In this document: in pieces, positions 38,215 to 49,360 of the stretch
Numbering within the stretch: the stretch's first letter is position 1
Layout: every line of letters begins with the position of its first letter
Origin: Aporrectodea caliginosa
Lineage: Eukaryota > Annelida > Clitellata > Crassiclitellata > Lumbricidae
DNA: 64,000 nucleotides
Direction: 5' to 3'
Assembly (NCBI GenBank): GCA_020284085.1
Contig: JACEVL010000109.1
Location: forward strand, 186,001 to 250,000
Made by a program: the position numbers and the translations under genes
The notes under the pieces: generated by a model
What the model was told of the DNA's origin: nothing
Database searches by the model: none
The model's input: the letters and a program-made list of their open reading frames with translations, nothing else

Positions 38215-38505
38215 CTAAGAAAAAAATTCCGATTAACCGATTATTGCTGCCGATTGTCCTAATAATCGGCCCGATTAGGCGTATGGCCGTTTAATCGGTA
38301 CAGCTCTAATTCTCTCAACCTTAAATTTGGTTAAAAATTCCAGAGAGCATCCACTTCACAGTCCTATAACTTATAAGTGACTTAAAACTCCCTATAATTA
38401 ATATTTCCAACCCAAGTAGCCTAGGCCTATCTTCGCGAACTCTTCACCATCCAGCCACGCCGCTCTATCCGATTTTGCTATCAAAGTTTTTAAGCGTCTG
38501 CAACT

Positions 38506-38548
<43 letters not shown>

Positions 38549-38560
38549 TCTTTTCTTTAA
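38215..38560. other. hAT-like terminus remnant and AAT microsatellite
   Basis: CCGATTAACCGATTATTG and GTTTAATCGGTACAGCTCTAA look like the end of a hAT-type element (reverse of TTAGAGCTGTACCGATTAAA). An AAT tract at 38508-38548 follows and abuts a LINE 3' end. Confidence 0.35.
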
Positions 38561-38660
38561 TAAGCGCCTGACAAACGCACTGCGCTGTACATTTACATGT
38601 TATGCAATTGAAATCTTAACTACTAACAGAACAGACAGCCTGCAATACAACGGCGCTAAT
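38548..38660 (-). mobile_element. LINE 3' terminus, minus strand
   Basis: After an AAT repeat, CTTTAATAAGCGCCTGACAA followed by ACGCACTGCGCTGTACATTT is the complement of the LINE 3' end at about 21230-21320. The AAT tract corresponds to its ATT tail. Confidence 0.65.
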
Positions 38661-39331
38661 AGCAGCCTACAAAGCATATCCGCTCAACGGGGGCTCGAAC
38701 TCGGTACCTCTCGGTCTCTGTGCCAGATGTTATCCAATGCGCCACGCCCCCCTGCAAAACTCATTAGCCCGAGCTGTCATCCTGCTGTCTCTCTTTCTCG
38801 ACCAATAGGCCCCTAAGTATTCTCTATTCTGTGGGATTGTTTACACATCTAAGGATCGAGTACACCCACGCGGCACGCCCACTAGGCTACGAATTAGCAG
38901 GTAGGCCTGTATCGGTTTTAGGTAGGCCTACGTATAGAACTTCTGGATGGGAAATCGGAAACTTCAGAAATTTATACTCCCTCAGTTTCGCGTTTACAGA
39001 AAAAGGGCCCTATAAGGAGCAAATATTTTGGGGGGCCTTTCTGAACTTGTACACTGAGAATCTGAGTTTTTGTGTGTAGGCCTACTTAGCTCATTAATCC
39101 CATGCTCAAGCTTCTTTCGTTTTGCAACAACGTTTCAGTGCGCCAGATTTTAATCAATATTTAATATTATAAACATTTTAATTATTATTGCTGGTTAGCA
39201 ATACTAATACAAGTGTTAAACACTAAAAATTACGGAATCATCAGACTAAAACTGTTGTTATTTTGCAGAAAAATGAATTATTATCCCAAGAGCAAAACAG
39301 TTATAATATAGGCCTAAATTACAATAATAGG

Positions 39332-39396
<65 letters not shown>

Positions 39397-39640
39397 CTCT
39401 ATGTGAAAGCTAAATATTAAAAATAAATAAAATAGGTCATATTTAAAATAATTCCAAAATCTTATTTTTTATTATTGAAACAATATTTTACATTCGTTTG
39501 GAGCCCTCCGAGATTTTGGCCTATATTTTGGCCTATCCATATAGGCCTATAGACGTGCGCCTAGTGCGCCTATGTGTTAACACGCCTCTGCTCAGTTCAA
39601 ACTTATCTTTACAAACTCTGGATCGAGTCATATAACCACA
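38660..39640. other. Unassigned sequence with TA microsatellite
   Basis: No gene was recognised. A TA tract lies at 39335-39395. TAGGCCTA-like palindromes are common (38885-38930, 39305-39335, 39520-39550). Confidence 0.4.
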
Positions 39641-39647
39641 CAGCGTC

Positions 39648-39700
39648 CAGTGGCGGATCCAGAGGGGGGCGATTGGGGCGATCGCCCCCCCCTAAGAGTC
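39648..39700. mobile_element. hAT-type left terminus only
   Basis: CAGTGGCGGATCCAGAGGGG begins a terminus of the CAGNGGCGG class with a palindromic GGGGCGATCGCCCC just inside. No matching right end was seen downstream. Confidence 0.35.
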
Positions 39701-39899
39701 CGATGATTATTTTTTTAATTTGAGGATTTGATTGCTATTTGTGTTGTTTTTTAAATTAATTTTAGCCTATGTAGTCTCTGCACACACGCACACAGCATTC
39801 ATTGAAATAATTGAATACTCTAAAATGTAGTTGACCATCCATAATAATTAAATACGCTATTAGGCCTACTCTTTACTGAAAGAAACAGCATGAAATTCA

Positions 39900-40200
39900 T
39901 TCATTCATTCATATCGAACATTTAGATAGCGTCCCTTCAAGAAAACTACTCAGAGGCACTCCCAACTCCAGCACGACCATAAAGAACATACTAAAGGTGA
40001 GAAAATATCATAGGAGAGAAGGTTCTAGGAAAGGGGCGAAGCTCCAGAGGGAGGCCGTTCCAGGTCGAAGAACCTATCACCGAGAAAGCGCGGTTCTGCA
40101 TAGTGGAGGTACGGGCAAAAGGGATCAGTAGGAGACCCTGTTCAGATGAGCGGAGGGATCGAGGGCCCCAATAGCACTAAGGACAGGGCAGCAGTGCGCT
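39900..40200 (-). mobile_element. LINE 3' end related to those at 0.15 and 55.07 kb
   Basis: AGATAGCGTCCCTTCAAGAA, CAGAGGCACTCCCAACTCCA and, further in, GGGAGGCCGTTCCAGGTCG. In minus orientation these match the order seen at LINE 3' termini elsewhere in the window. No RT coding is preserved. Confidence 0.4.
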
Positions 40201-40611
40201 CACGAAATAGGCAGAAGCTCTGCGCCAGAAAGGAGTAGAAGAACTTCTAGGAACGCTTCTAGAGCGCCAAAACGCTGTCGAGCATCTGTTGAGCCAAATC
40301 CTACAACAACAAAAACAAACAATTGATAATGAGATCAACAGAACAGAAAGGTCTGGTCAGGCAGTCACAAATCAAACTGTCGGTGGAAATGAGAACCCAG
40401 CTAGCATTTATGCTACAGCCTCAGATCGAGCAGCTAGGGACATATCTGCGGCCCAATCCTTGGTACAGTTGAGAGACCCTGGTGGTTTTATGTTAGCAAG
40501 ACCTTCGGTGGATTTGAACCCGAGACTTTATTATCAGACCCGGATTGACGAATTTCCCCGACAGTGCGCGCGTTCGGTAGAGGGCGCCACGCACGCTTCA
40601 GTATTTCTTCC

Positions 40612-41726
40612 AGCTGGTCAATGATGCGTTCGATATTTTGAACACACGCATAAAGACGGGGCATTTCCAGACAACATCGGCTTATGGAACCCACTTGGAT
40701 ATGCAGAACCAGATCCTGGACTCCATGCACGGAACAGTTGCTAGCATGAGGATTGTGGGGAAGAACACTTTACTTCCCTTTCAGAAGGGATTTTTAATGT
40801 CCATAACGGCAGTCAAGGGCTTGTTTGCGAGCTTGCAGGCACTGTACAACGTACAATACATCTTGACGGCTCGTCTTAACCAGGACTGTTTGGAAAATTT
40901 CTTTTCTCAGCTTCGTGGTATTGGGCATCACTACGATCATCCAACGCCAGCGGAGGTCAAACACCGTTTTCGACTTCTACTTGTCGCCAGGAATTGCGTC
41001 GATCTCAATAACAGCAATGTGCGGCGTGATGGCGACACCGATGACAACTGTTTACCTCCAGACGACAATGACAACCAGTCTGATGATTACTTGACTGTTG
41101 AACTCTTAAATAGTGCCCACGTCTTCTTACCTGATACTGGCAGAGCTCAGGATGACAACTTTGAAGACAGTCTTACCGAGCTGTCAGCTGACGAAGTTGA
41201 CAAATTTCTTGAAGAGGCAGTTAAAGAGAAATCTGTTACGCAATCAAGTGCAACGTGCCAAGGCGTTGCTTCACCGTCAACTGAGCAGGTGCAGTCGTCA
41301 ACAGTGGATCATTTATCAGCTGATGCACTGCACTATTTGGCTGGATACGTTGCCTTCAAGCTGAAGCGCCAACATCCAGATTTAGGGCAAGTATCCAGTC
41401 AAATTTCTTCGGCACCAATAACCTGCCGCATGTGGTTGCCTTGTCTCAGTCGTGGCGGTCTACGCATTCCATCGGATGACTGGTTTCGAATAGTCCAGCA
41501 ACTGGAAAACCACTTTCGTGCCCACCATGGCTCAGGAATAAGTAAAGAGAAGAACGTTATTGCTGCACTGGTGAAGACGTTTGCATCCAAATTTCCAGCA
41601 GCCCCGGAATCAGCGATCAGCTGTTTCATCAGAACACGTACATTTATTCGTATGCGCTTTCTGAACAGGAAAACAGCAAACACCAAACGCTTCGTTACAA
41701 AAAAAATGAAGAAGGTCACTCAGTAG
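40612..41726 (+). pseudogene. P-element/THAP9-like transposase, C-terminal part
   Basis: The frame (L)VNDAFDILNTRIK starts just after a splice-acceptor-like TTTCTTCCAG (40602-40611). It continues with LLPFQKGFLMSITAVKGLF and ILTARLNQDCLENFFSQLR, the RNase H-like C-terminal part of P-element and THAP9 transposases; the NQDxLEnfF block holds the last acidic catalytic residue in that family. An acidic linker and an SxDALHYLAGYVAFK block follow, then a basic C-terminus. The N-terminal THAP finger, the first catalytic Asp and most of the GTP-binding insertion are absent upstream, so the copy is 5'-incomplete. A frame at 40289-40624 directly upstream has no recognised motif. Confidence 0.8.
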
Positions 41727-41902
41727 GCCACAAAAGTGCAATGTTGACAACAGTATCTTTGCACATTAGATATTTGTCATTTTTCTTACACTAAATTGTT
41801 ATAATTTTGGCTTATTATGAACACAGGGACAAAAATAGGGGTTACTACTTTCTTACCTTGCTACTCTCTCCTTTAATTGCAATTCCACTCTCCTTGTCTA
41901 CC

Positions 41903-42175
41903 TTTGCTGATCAAGATAAAATTTGCTATTATCTGCACCCTCAGTTAGTTATAATAATGTTGGACTTTGCTTTTCAGCTTTTATAACATTTATACTGCCT
42001 TGTTAGCTTTAGTTAATTTAGACTGTTATTGCATAATACCTTTGCTGATTAAGAGAAATTGTTCATTATCTGCACCCTCAGTTAGGTATAGTAATGCTGG
42101 ATTATGCATTATACCATTTAAAACATTTATACTGCCTAGTTAAGTTTAGTTAAGTTACACTGTTATTGTAGTTAT
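41903..42175. repeat. Tandem duplication, about 138-bp unit x2
   Basis: The stretches at about 41903-42040 and 42041-42170 are diverged copies of one another (CTTTGCTGATCAAGA/TTAAGA, ATCTGCACCCTCAGTTAG, ACATTTATACTGCCT, ACTGTTATTG). They lie in the 3' flank of the P-like transposase. Confidence 0.7.
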
Positions 42176-42274
42176 TGCTTATTGATGAGTAGCCTACAAA
42201 GGACTGTAACATCGCCATCCACTCAACTAAGTTGGTAGTTAAGGTAATTAATTAGTGGGACCTAGGAATGTTTG

Positions 42275-42476
42275 AAGTAGCTGGTCCAGCTGAATGGAAC
42301 TCTTTACCAGAACTAATCCAAGATCAGCCTCAATTAATATTTGAAATCTAAACTTAAAACTTATCTCCTCTCTAAGTACTGTGATTAGTAAGTACATTGT
42401 AACGCGTCCTTTGAGTAAGACTTTGTTTTATTAAGGCGCGTTATAAATACAAGTTGTATTGTATTGTATTGTATAG
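42275..42476 (+). mobile_element. LINE 3' fragment with TATTG tail
   Basis: The frame reads VAGPAEWNSLPE, the LINE RT C-terminal block. It is followed by a GGCGCGTTATAAATAC core (42435) and a TGTAT/TATTG pentamer tail (42450-42474). Confidence 0.6.
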
Positions 42477-43080
42477 ATGCTAGCAGAGCCGTCAAATATA
42501 CGGCTCTGGATGCTAGTAGTGCTGGCCGACTCAGCCACTGACGTCACAGCGCCCCACTCCGATTTACGCATATTCATGACCCCCGTAGCGGGCCAACCTG
42601 TTAGTGGAGTAATCTTGGGCAATTACTCTGGGAAGAAGGGTTGCGTGATAGCCTTTGACTGCAGGCTGCCTTGGTCCAAGCTTAATGCCGCTGCCGGGGT
42701 GATTGTTCCTGCTGTGGCTGTCTGTCTGTACGACCATGGAGCTCATATATATACATATATATTGGCCTTCCTTCAAATGAGTCACAGTTCAGCGATCAAG
42801 CAATTAATAGGGCTAAGTAGCTCTGTGGGAAAGGACCACACACTTGTATGCCAGTTACCTCTGACTGCTATGAACTGGTCTTGCAGCTGTGCACTGAGTC
42901 CCAACAGTTTGACCGCCTGCCCTATTCAGTCAGGATATAGACCGATCTATAGGATCGGGGGTGGGTGGTGAATGTCAATCGTACGTACGCAGATGGGGGG
43001 TCTTAAAGTACGCTTGCGTTTGGGGAGGGGGTCAATTTTTCCCGGAATTTTGCGTACGTACTAAATGGACGACCCCTTAT
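42477..43080. other. Unassigned segment, possibly a MITE
   Basis: It starts with an AGCCGTCAAATATACGGCT hairpin (42487-42505) and ends with GTACGTACGCAG (about 42982) facing GCGTACGTAC (about 43051), an imperfect palindrome. An open frame at 42477-42971 (164 codons) has no recognisable domain and may be chance. Confidence 0.3.
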
Positions 43081-43920
43081 CAAGCGTACTGACGATCCTC
43101 ACATCAAACCCTCCAAGATCACAGACATATCACAAGTGACTGCATTGGAATCAACTCAGTGATCCTGAACCCTCCGCTTCTCTACATCCAAAGGGCTGTC
43201 AGATTCATAGCAAACATACCCTACAGATCCCACACAGAGATTGAATTTCAGGATCGCAATACAGTAAATTGAAATTAGAACAAATAAGGCGTTTTCAATT
43301 ACGGGTCTTCATGTATAGGTACAACCATACTTTACTGCCCAAAATTTATCAAGGATTTTTTTTAACGCAATATAGGTATCCATCATTGCCCCTCTAGAAA
43401 CCCCAATCCTCTCCTCATCCCGATTGCCCGCACTAACAGCCTACGCGACTCTCCTCCATTAAATGTGCAGGACCCATAATTTGGAACAACATCCCTCTTA
43501 CCATACGCTCCTTACTTCTTCTGCATCTCTTTAAACGAGCTCTACGCACCCACATTTTACGCACAACTGTCTTAGTAAACTGGCTGCGATCATTAGGCCC
43601 CTACACGTTAGTCATCGACCATGTAAACATCACCACTCATTCATCTCTTGTTTAGTAGAATTATTAAAATACAGAAATTGTGCACACTGATTGAAATTTT
43701 ATATATTAGTTAAGTATAATAGCTAACCCTCTTTATTGCTAATTTTGATCCAAAGCTTATTTTTCAGTTGGCCTTATACCATTGTACTACATTCCTTCCC
43801 AGGTGGCCCTGACCAGTGGGACTTTTGGCCCCTTTTGGGTCTCCCGAGTATCTTTGTAATTTGCTCTGTTATGGTTATCAAATAAAAAAATCAATCAATC
43901 AAATCAAATTTAAAAAAAAT
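43080..43920 (+). mobile_element. LINE 3' region (RT C-terminus, degenerate)
   Basis: Broken frames read LLYIQRAVRFIANIPYRSHT, FQLRVFMYRYNHTLLPKIYQ and CAGPIIWNNIPLTIRSLL, the conserved C-terminal part of the same LINE class as at 5.7 kb. The 3' UTR ends AATAAAAAAATCAATCAATC with an ATCA tail (43880-43915). Stops and shifts show it is inactive. Confidence 0.75.
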
Positions 43921-44300
43921 CAAAACAATCAATAGGCCTACGTATCACAATAAACGAACTTGCCGTAGCAGCAAGCCAACTTGTGTGAAGTCTCGGGTAG
44001 CCCCGAGTTCACAACAGAACAGTGGTGTGATGCGCCCTTGACCCGCGTCTTCGTAACGATCTTTTACACCAATAAAAACTGGAGCGCCCTCTTGTGATTG
44101 GCCCTTGGATAAAACGTTGTGTGCGTTGAGTTAGTGACGTTTTTTCATGGACGGTTTTACGTTTAAAAAAGGTACTTTTCAGCAATTCCTAAAGCATTAC
44201 TTAAATTTATTGAAGGCATTTTAATAAAAGAGGGACTCAACACTCGGCACTTCACTAAAACCAGCCAAAATACAGTCTTCTGTCCAACTTCATGTGTCAG

Positions 44301-44604
44301 ATTCTGGCATTGCTCCATTCTTCAGCTAGTGTGGAAAGAATTTTCTCTCATATGAATCTTGTGAAAACAAAGCAGACTACAGACTACATTGCGACACTGT
44401 AGCAAAGATACTAATTGCAAAGGAAGCAATCAAATATCAAGATGCTTGCTGTTACACGTGGAGACCTCCAAAATCTGTCGTTGAAGATGTGAAAGAAGGG
44501 CGTTGTCACAAACGCTACTGCGAGAAACTGGTAAAGACCATGCAGAAAAATAAAGAACTAGTAAACTTCGATGAAGATGCATCTTTTAAACAACTGTTGC
44601 ATTA
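44301..44604 (+). pseudogene. hAT transposase C-terminal (dimerisation) remnant
   Basis: The frame at 44301 reads ILALLHSSASVERIFSHMNL then VKTKQT, the signature of the hAT C-terminal dimerisation domain (SsAsvERiFS). After a one-base shift near 44400 it continues VAKILIAKEAIKYQDACCY and a charged tail to a stop at 44602. Nothing of the catalytic part remains. Confidence 0.7.
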
Positions 44605-47600
44605 ATCCAATGATCCTACTATACAGCCAGAGGATCTGGATGTCTTTATATTGGCACAGAAAGTCTCGGCTATGAACTTTATGAAGGAGCAGATTGCGGC
44701 AGATTAGGCCACCCGTAAGGCTGACTCGCGTGTCACTGATAAATTCATTTAAAAATTGCCGACCTGTCTTGGACAAACACGCCGTTGTAACCTGTATTTC
44801 CATTTGACCTACTCTGAAACATGATGCGACTACACAATTGTATAGCAAGTTTATCTTGTGTACTGTGAAGAACCTGATCCCCGAGCGCTCTAAGCGTGGT
44901 CCTTCACATTTATTTAGCGTCCTGACCCGGAAGCGTATTCGTAGACCATTCGCCTTTCTTAATGAGACCGTGTTATGGTTATCAGAACGAGGCGGCAACC
45001 ACAGCTGTTGTAAACAGAAACATGGCCGGTGTTAGTTTAGCTGGACTACGGTGGAATTTTGGAGATGTAAACGAATTTTGTAAAGAAACGTGTACAAAAC
45101 ATGAGACAAAAGGTTTTAAGTACTATAACGAAAAATACGTACATGATATATCTGGTGAGTTTTTGTTATGTTATGCTTTGTAATCTTCATTTTTGCTGTC
45201 TTGTTACTGCATTCCTACGGAGTGACTAGAGATGCGAAAGTCGGACTTCCAAAAGATTGAGAACTAGAGGTCCGAGAGTCTTGCGTGATGCATAAAGACC
45301 AACCAATCATATGATATTTCATTTTTATATGGCCAGTATTGTGAATTGTTTGTCACACCGTTATTTTAAAGATTTCAAATCAAAAGACAATATGCTAAAA
45401 AACATCATCGAGGGAAGGATGGAGGGCAAAAAAGGAAGAGGAAGACCGAGAACTATGCTACTGGACTGGATGATAAAAGAGGAAGGATACGAAGAAACGA
45501 AGAAAAGGGCACAGAACAGAGAGAGTTGACGTCAATGGACATATGAACGTGCGTGAAAAGGAGAAAACGAAAGAAGAAGTCAAAAGTAATTGTTAACGTT
45601 TATGCTTGCTTATATTTTCAGTGGCACCAGTGGATCAGCAAGGGAATGGCGTTACATGTCTGAATGTGGCTGCTAGGTGTCATCATTCTTATAAAAAGAA
45701 TGACTCACCTCATTCGTTGAGTTGTGATATTGTCATGACAGATGGTAGTTTCATCAGCATGCAGTTGCTTCTGCACTTGTGCCATTGGCCAAAGTGGATG
45801 CTGTGGACACATCATTGGTCTGCTGTTTCAGCTTGCACAATATACGATGCTGAAATTCACGAAAGTGCCTGCTGTCGTATCATGCACTTCGTTGCTTCAA
45901 CAATGGCATAAGCCTAGGGGCAGCAAGATCAAAGCCATCCGGACAGATGATATGGAATTGGCATCATCATCACAAGGAAAAGAGAAAGAAAGGCCAGTTC
46001 GAACCACGTTATACAATCCGATTGCGAACTGCCAATTGCCGAATTTCGACAATTTTTGGAGTGCTTTAGAAGAAGTCAATCCAAACTGTCAGTGGTTGAC
46101 TATGCCTCCCGACACATCTGATGTTGTTACCTCAAAGTTTGGGTCTGTTCCGAAAGGTTCCATTTTATCTTATCAGCAGATGCCAGAAGAGTCCTATCTT
46201 TTGAAATATCCAGGAGTGGAATTTCCTGAATTGCCTAGGCCTATTCAAAATCTTCTCGTTCCGATGCGAGCTACCTTGACACAGGAACAAAGTCACCGAA
46301 TCGAGGCAGTGACAATTACACCAGAAGAGTCTGTGATGTTTGAGAAAGAGACCCGATCACAAAGTGATAGTAGTCTTTGGCATAAATTACGTGAGAATCG
46401 CCTAACCGCATCAAGGATTGGGCAGATATGCAAAAGACGCAAAGGTTTGAAAGATTCCAGAAATATTTTATATCTTCAATATTTACAAATTATTTATTCA
46501 CTTACTTGAAATAAAAATGTGTTTGTATCAATTATTAAGTAAAATTCAATTAATTCCTTAAAATAGAAGCACCATAGTTATATTTCTTCATGTAGTATCG
46601 TACATATATTGCAGCAATTTTCTAATAAACGCTATCAATTAAACTAATTTAAACTAGTTCAGTTAAAGTACATTTAACAGAACTGTCAGTGATATAAAGG
46701 TGATGAGACAGAGAGGGATTCACATACATTGATGCTTCTGAAAGTTGATTTTTCTGTTATGAAAATGTTACATTGATGTTATGTGTAGCACTTAATTTTG
46801 TTTTTGTAGCGTATGAGACGCTAGTAGGCCAATTAAAGAAAAAACACATGCAACGACTGCCATGAAGGAAGGACTGTTGAGAGAACCGATAGCTGCAGAG
46901 GCCTATGCAAAGGTAAGTGCCTACTTCAAAAAGTATTCTCTATTCAGTTATTAATTCTGCTGAGGTTTCAGATATGCCTTTGGTCGATGTCATCTCAGAT
47001 GCATTTAAACAGACTTGTGATCTCGAGACCTAAGGTCTCAAACTGAAGTTCACTCGAAACCTGAAGGTAAGGTCTTGGTCTCGAGATCTGGTGCCAAAGG
47101 TCTTAGTCTTGGTTCTCCAGATCAGGTGGCTGAGGTCTTGGTCTCGAGACCTCCGGTCAAGTTCTAAGACCGACAAAGACCAGTCATTTCTTATAAATAT
47201 AATGCCTCGCATTGCCTAGTGATGGGCTGCTAATGAGTGAAATATCCGCAAATGTAGGCCCGCATATATAATGCAATACTTGCGTTAATAACTGTTCGTA
47301 TGAAGGGACACAAAACAATATTAAATTGTCAATGAGCAATTACTAACTTTCCGCTTCCTTTTCTTTCTATTTGTCAGGCATGAGTTAATTTGGTCAGTTG
47401 TTTGGAAGAATTTTGTAGTGTAGGAACATTTCTTAAGGCAAATGTTCATTGTAACTTTGATATATCATATTATGTTTCTCATTTACACAGGCTATGAACG
47501 ATGAGGTCAATCTGTACCCATGTGGTATTGTGGTGAGCCCCTATGTTCCGTGGATCGCTGCAAGTCCAGATCGGAAGGTCTATTGTCCAGGCCGCCAACC

Positions 47601-48145
47601 TTCTTTTGGTCTTTTGGAAATAAAATGTCCTCAGAATGACAAACTTCATGAAGTAGCATGTCTTAAACTACACGACGGTTCTTTGCAGCTGAACAGAGGA
47701 CATGATTACTATTATCAGGGGGGAAGTGGCTCAAGTTGAGCCAACTGAAACACAGGGGGGGGGTAAATTTTAAATTTAAATTTTGGGTGTGGAAGATTTC
47801 ATAAGTCAAACGAAATGCACCTTAAGCTAAAATGAAATAAAGATAGATAAAAGGCCTTCCTCATAAAATTTGCGTAGTCATAAAAATGAGCTATAATTTG
47901 CAGGTTAATTTTTCGAGCATTATTGAAAGCATAGATATGATAACGTTATTATATGAATTTATATCTATGATTGAAACGTCATCCACTAAAGCATAGACAG
48001 CAGCCGTGTCGCTAAGTTTTAGTGTTTTACGTGTTATATACCAGTCTATTTATGTTTCTTTTATTTTTCTTCTATTTCGGAATTTATAATATTGAAATAA
48101 CTCTTTCAATCGATGGATATTACGTTGACGTTTTGACCACAAATT

Positions 48146-48264
48146 ATGCCGCGTGAGAAAACACTTTACAAGTACCGGTGTTTGGAGCCAGCGTGCTCTT
48201 TCCTGATACGAAGCGATAAATGGCTGCAGCATTGCCAGGATAAACATGCTTTCAAATATGCCAG
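48146..48264 (+). CDS. Small C2H2-like zinc finger exon in the outer element
   Basis: ATG at 48146 opens a 39-codon frame with YRCLEPACSFLIRSDKW then LQHCQDKH, fitting C-x4-C...H-x4-H spacing of a C2H2-type finger. It ends at a donor-like CCAG|GTAATT. It may be the N-terminal DNA-binding exon of a transposase. No partner exon is certain, though the frame at 48415-48564 follows. Confidence 0.4.
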
Positions 48265-48414
48265 GTAATTAATAGTAGTGTGCCAGTGTTTAGCCTTAAC
48301 ATTTGACTGTTTTATACAATATCATAAATGTATGTATATTATAAGGGACCGTATGGCGTATACGTAACGTATACGTATATTATATATGGATAAATCTTCT
48401 GGTTGCGATCAACA

Positions 48415-48564
48415 ATGCTGGATGACTGGTTTTCGGCATTGCTTGTGCTTGCTGCCGAGAAAGATTTATTGGATAATATCAATGAAAATGACATCATTGA
48501 TCGCTTCGCAATGTGCAGTTTGCCACTGCAAAAAGAACTAATTCATGGATTTAGTAATAATTGA
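48415..48564 (+). CDS. Short C-terminal frame, possibly hAT/ZMYM1-like
   Basis: The 49-residue frame contains SALLVLAAEKDLLDNI and DIIDRFAM, which resembles the extreme C-terminus of hAT/ZMYM1-type proteins (helix, then IIDxFA). It lies between the zinc-finger exon and the Gypsy insertion. The assignment is tentative. Confidence 0.3.
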   Translation: MLDDWFSALLVLAAEKDLLDNINENDIIDRFAMCSLPLQKELIHGFSNN

Positions 48565-48754
48565 CAGAATGGTACTCTGATTGTAATTTTGTACGATTTC
48601 TTTAGTGTTAACTTGGTTCAAGTTTAAGTTGGTTGTTATAACAGAAATTAGCACTCATGATTACGCCTATGTATAAAAACTAATACTCCTGATTTCTAAA
48701 GGGTAAAGGCTATTAACGATACTCATGATTATATTTTATATGTATATATATATA

Positions 48755-49060
48755 TGTAGTGTAGTATGTAGGTGTGTAGTATCAGCCTAGGTGTGTGTGC
48801 AGTGACAGCGGCTGGCAGGCAGAGTTGGTGGCCTTAGTGGTGTGTGCAGGCAAGGGATTATCTTGCCGGGGTATAAAACCAGTGTTTTGCGGAGCTGAGG
48901 GAGCGACCGGTTGAATATATGAGTGAGGCTGCTGCTCACCTAGCATTGCGTAAGCTGTATCTTAGTGCATTATGATTAATAAAGGTAGACGTTCTATACA
49001 CAGTGTTGAGTTGTATTAGTTAGCGTTAAGTCTAGAACATCCGACAATAGAGACGCTACA
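48755..49060 (+). promoter_or_regulatory. 5' LTR with TATA box and polyadenylation signal
   Basis: TG...CA ends, TATA box GGGTATAAAACC at about 48870, polyadenylation signal ATTAATAAAGG at about 48970. The transcript start would lie about 25-30 bp after the TATA box; the R region cannot be delimited by eye. Confidence 0.85.
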
Positions 49061-49302
49061 ACTGGTGGAGAACCGGGGTATTATCTTGCCGGGGTATAAA
49101 ACCAGTGTTTTGCGGAGCTGAGGGAGCGACCGGTTGAATATATGAGTGAGGCTGCTGCTCACCTAGCATTGCGTAAGCTGTATCTTAGTGCATTATGATT
49201 AATAAAGGTAGACGTTCTATACACAGTGTTGAGTTGTATTAGTTAGCGTTAAGTCTAGAACATCCGACAATAGAGACGCTACAACTGGTGGAGAACCGGG
49301 GT
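48857..49302 (+). repeat. 223-bp tandem duplication across LTR end and primer-binding site
   Basis: Positions 48857-49079 and 49080-49302 are near-identical. The unit runs from the LTR interior (ATTATCTTGCC, TATA box) through the LTR end into the primer-binding site. The joint shares CCGGGGTAT. The element thus has two primer-binding sites and one and a half 5' LTRs. Confidence 0.9.
49063..49078 (+). promoter_or_regulatory. tRNA primer-binding site (first of two copies)
   Basis: TGGTGGAGAACCGGGG begins two bases after the LTR. Its complement would be a tRNA 3' end with CCA, discriminator A and acceptor strand GTTCTCC next to a CCCCG T-stem, a plausible tRNA. The second copy is at about 49286-49301. 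Confidence 0.6.
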
Positions 49303-49360
49303 ATCAGTGCAGACACACCTCTCCGCATCTGTATGCTTCCGGACAGCAGCAAGAACACAC

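Noticed and set aside
40289..40624. 111-codon frame upstream of the P-like transposase as its N-terminus
   Set aside because: It lacks a THAP finger or transposase motifs and is in a different frame from the exon that starts at 40612.
44558..44998. 146-codon minus-strand frame
   Set aside because: No motif, and it overlaps the end of the hAT remnant and the region upstream of the YqaJ first exon.
47020..47190. GGTCTCGAGACC-rich segment in an intron of the YqaJ gene as a MITE
   Set aside because: Several inverted GGTCTTGGTCTCGAGACC words exist, but no outer termini or target duplication could be defined.
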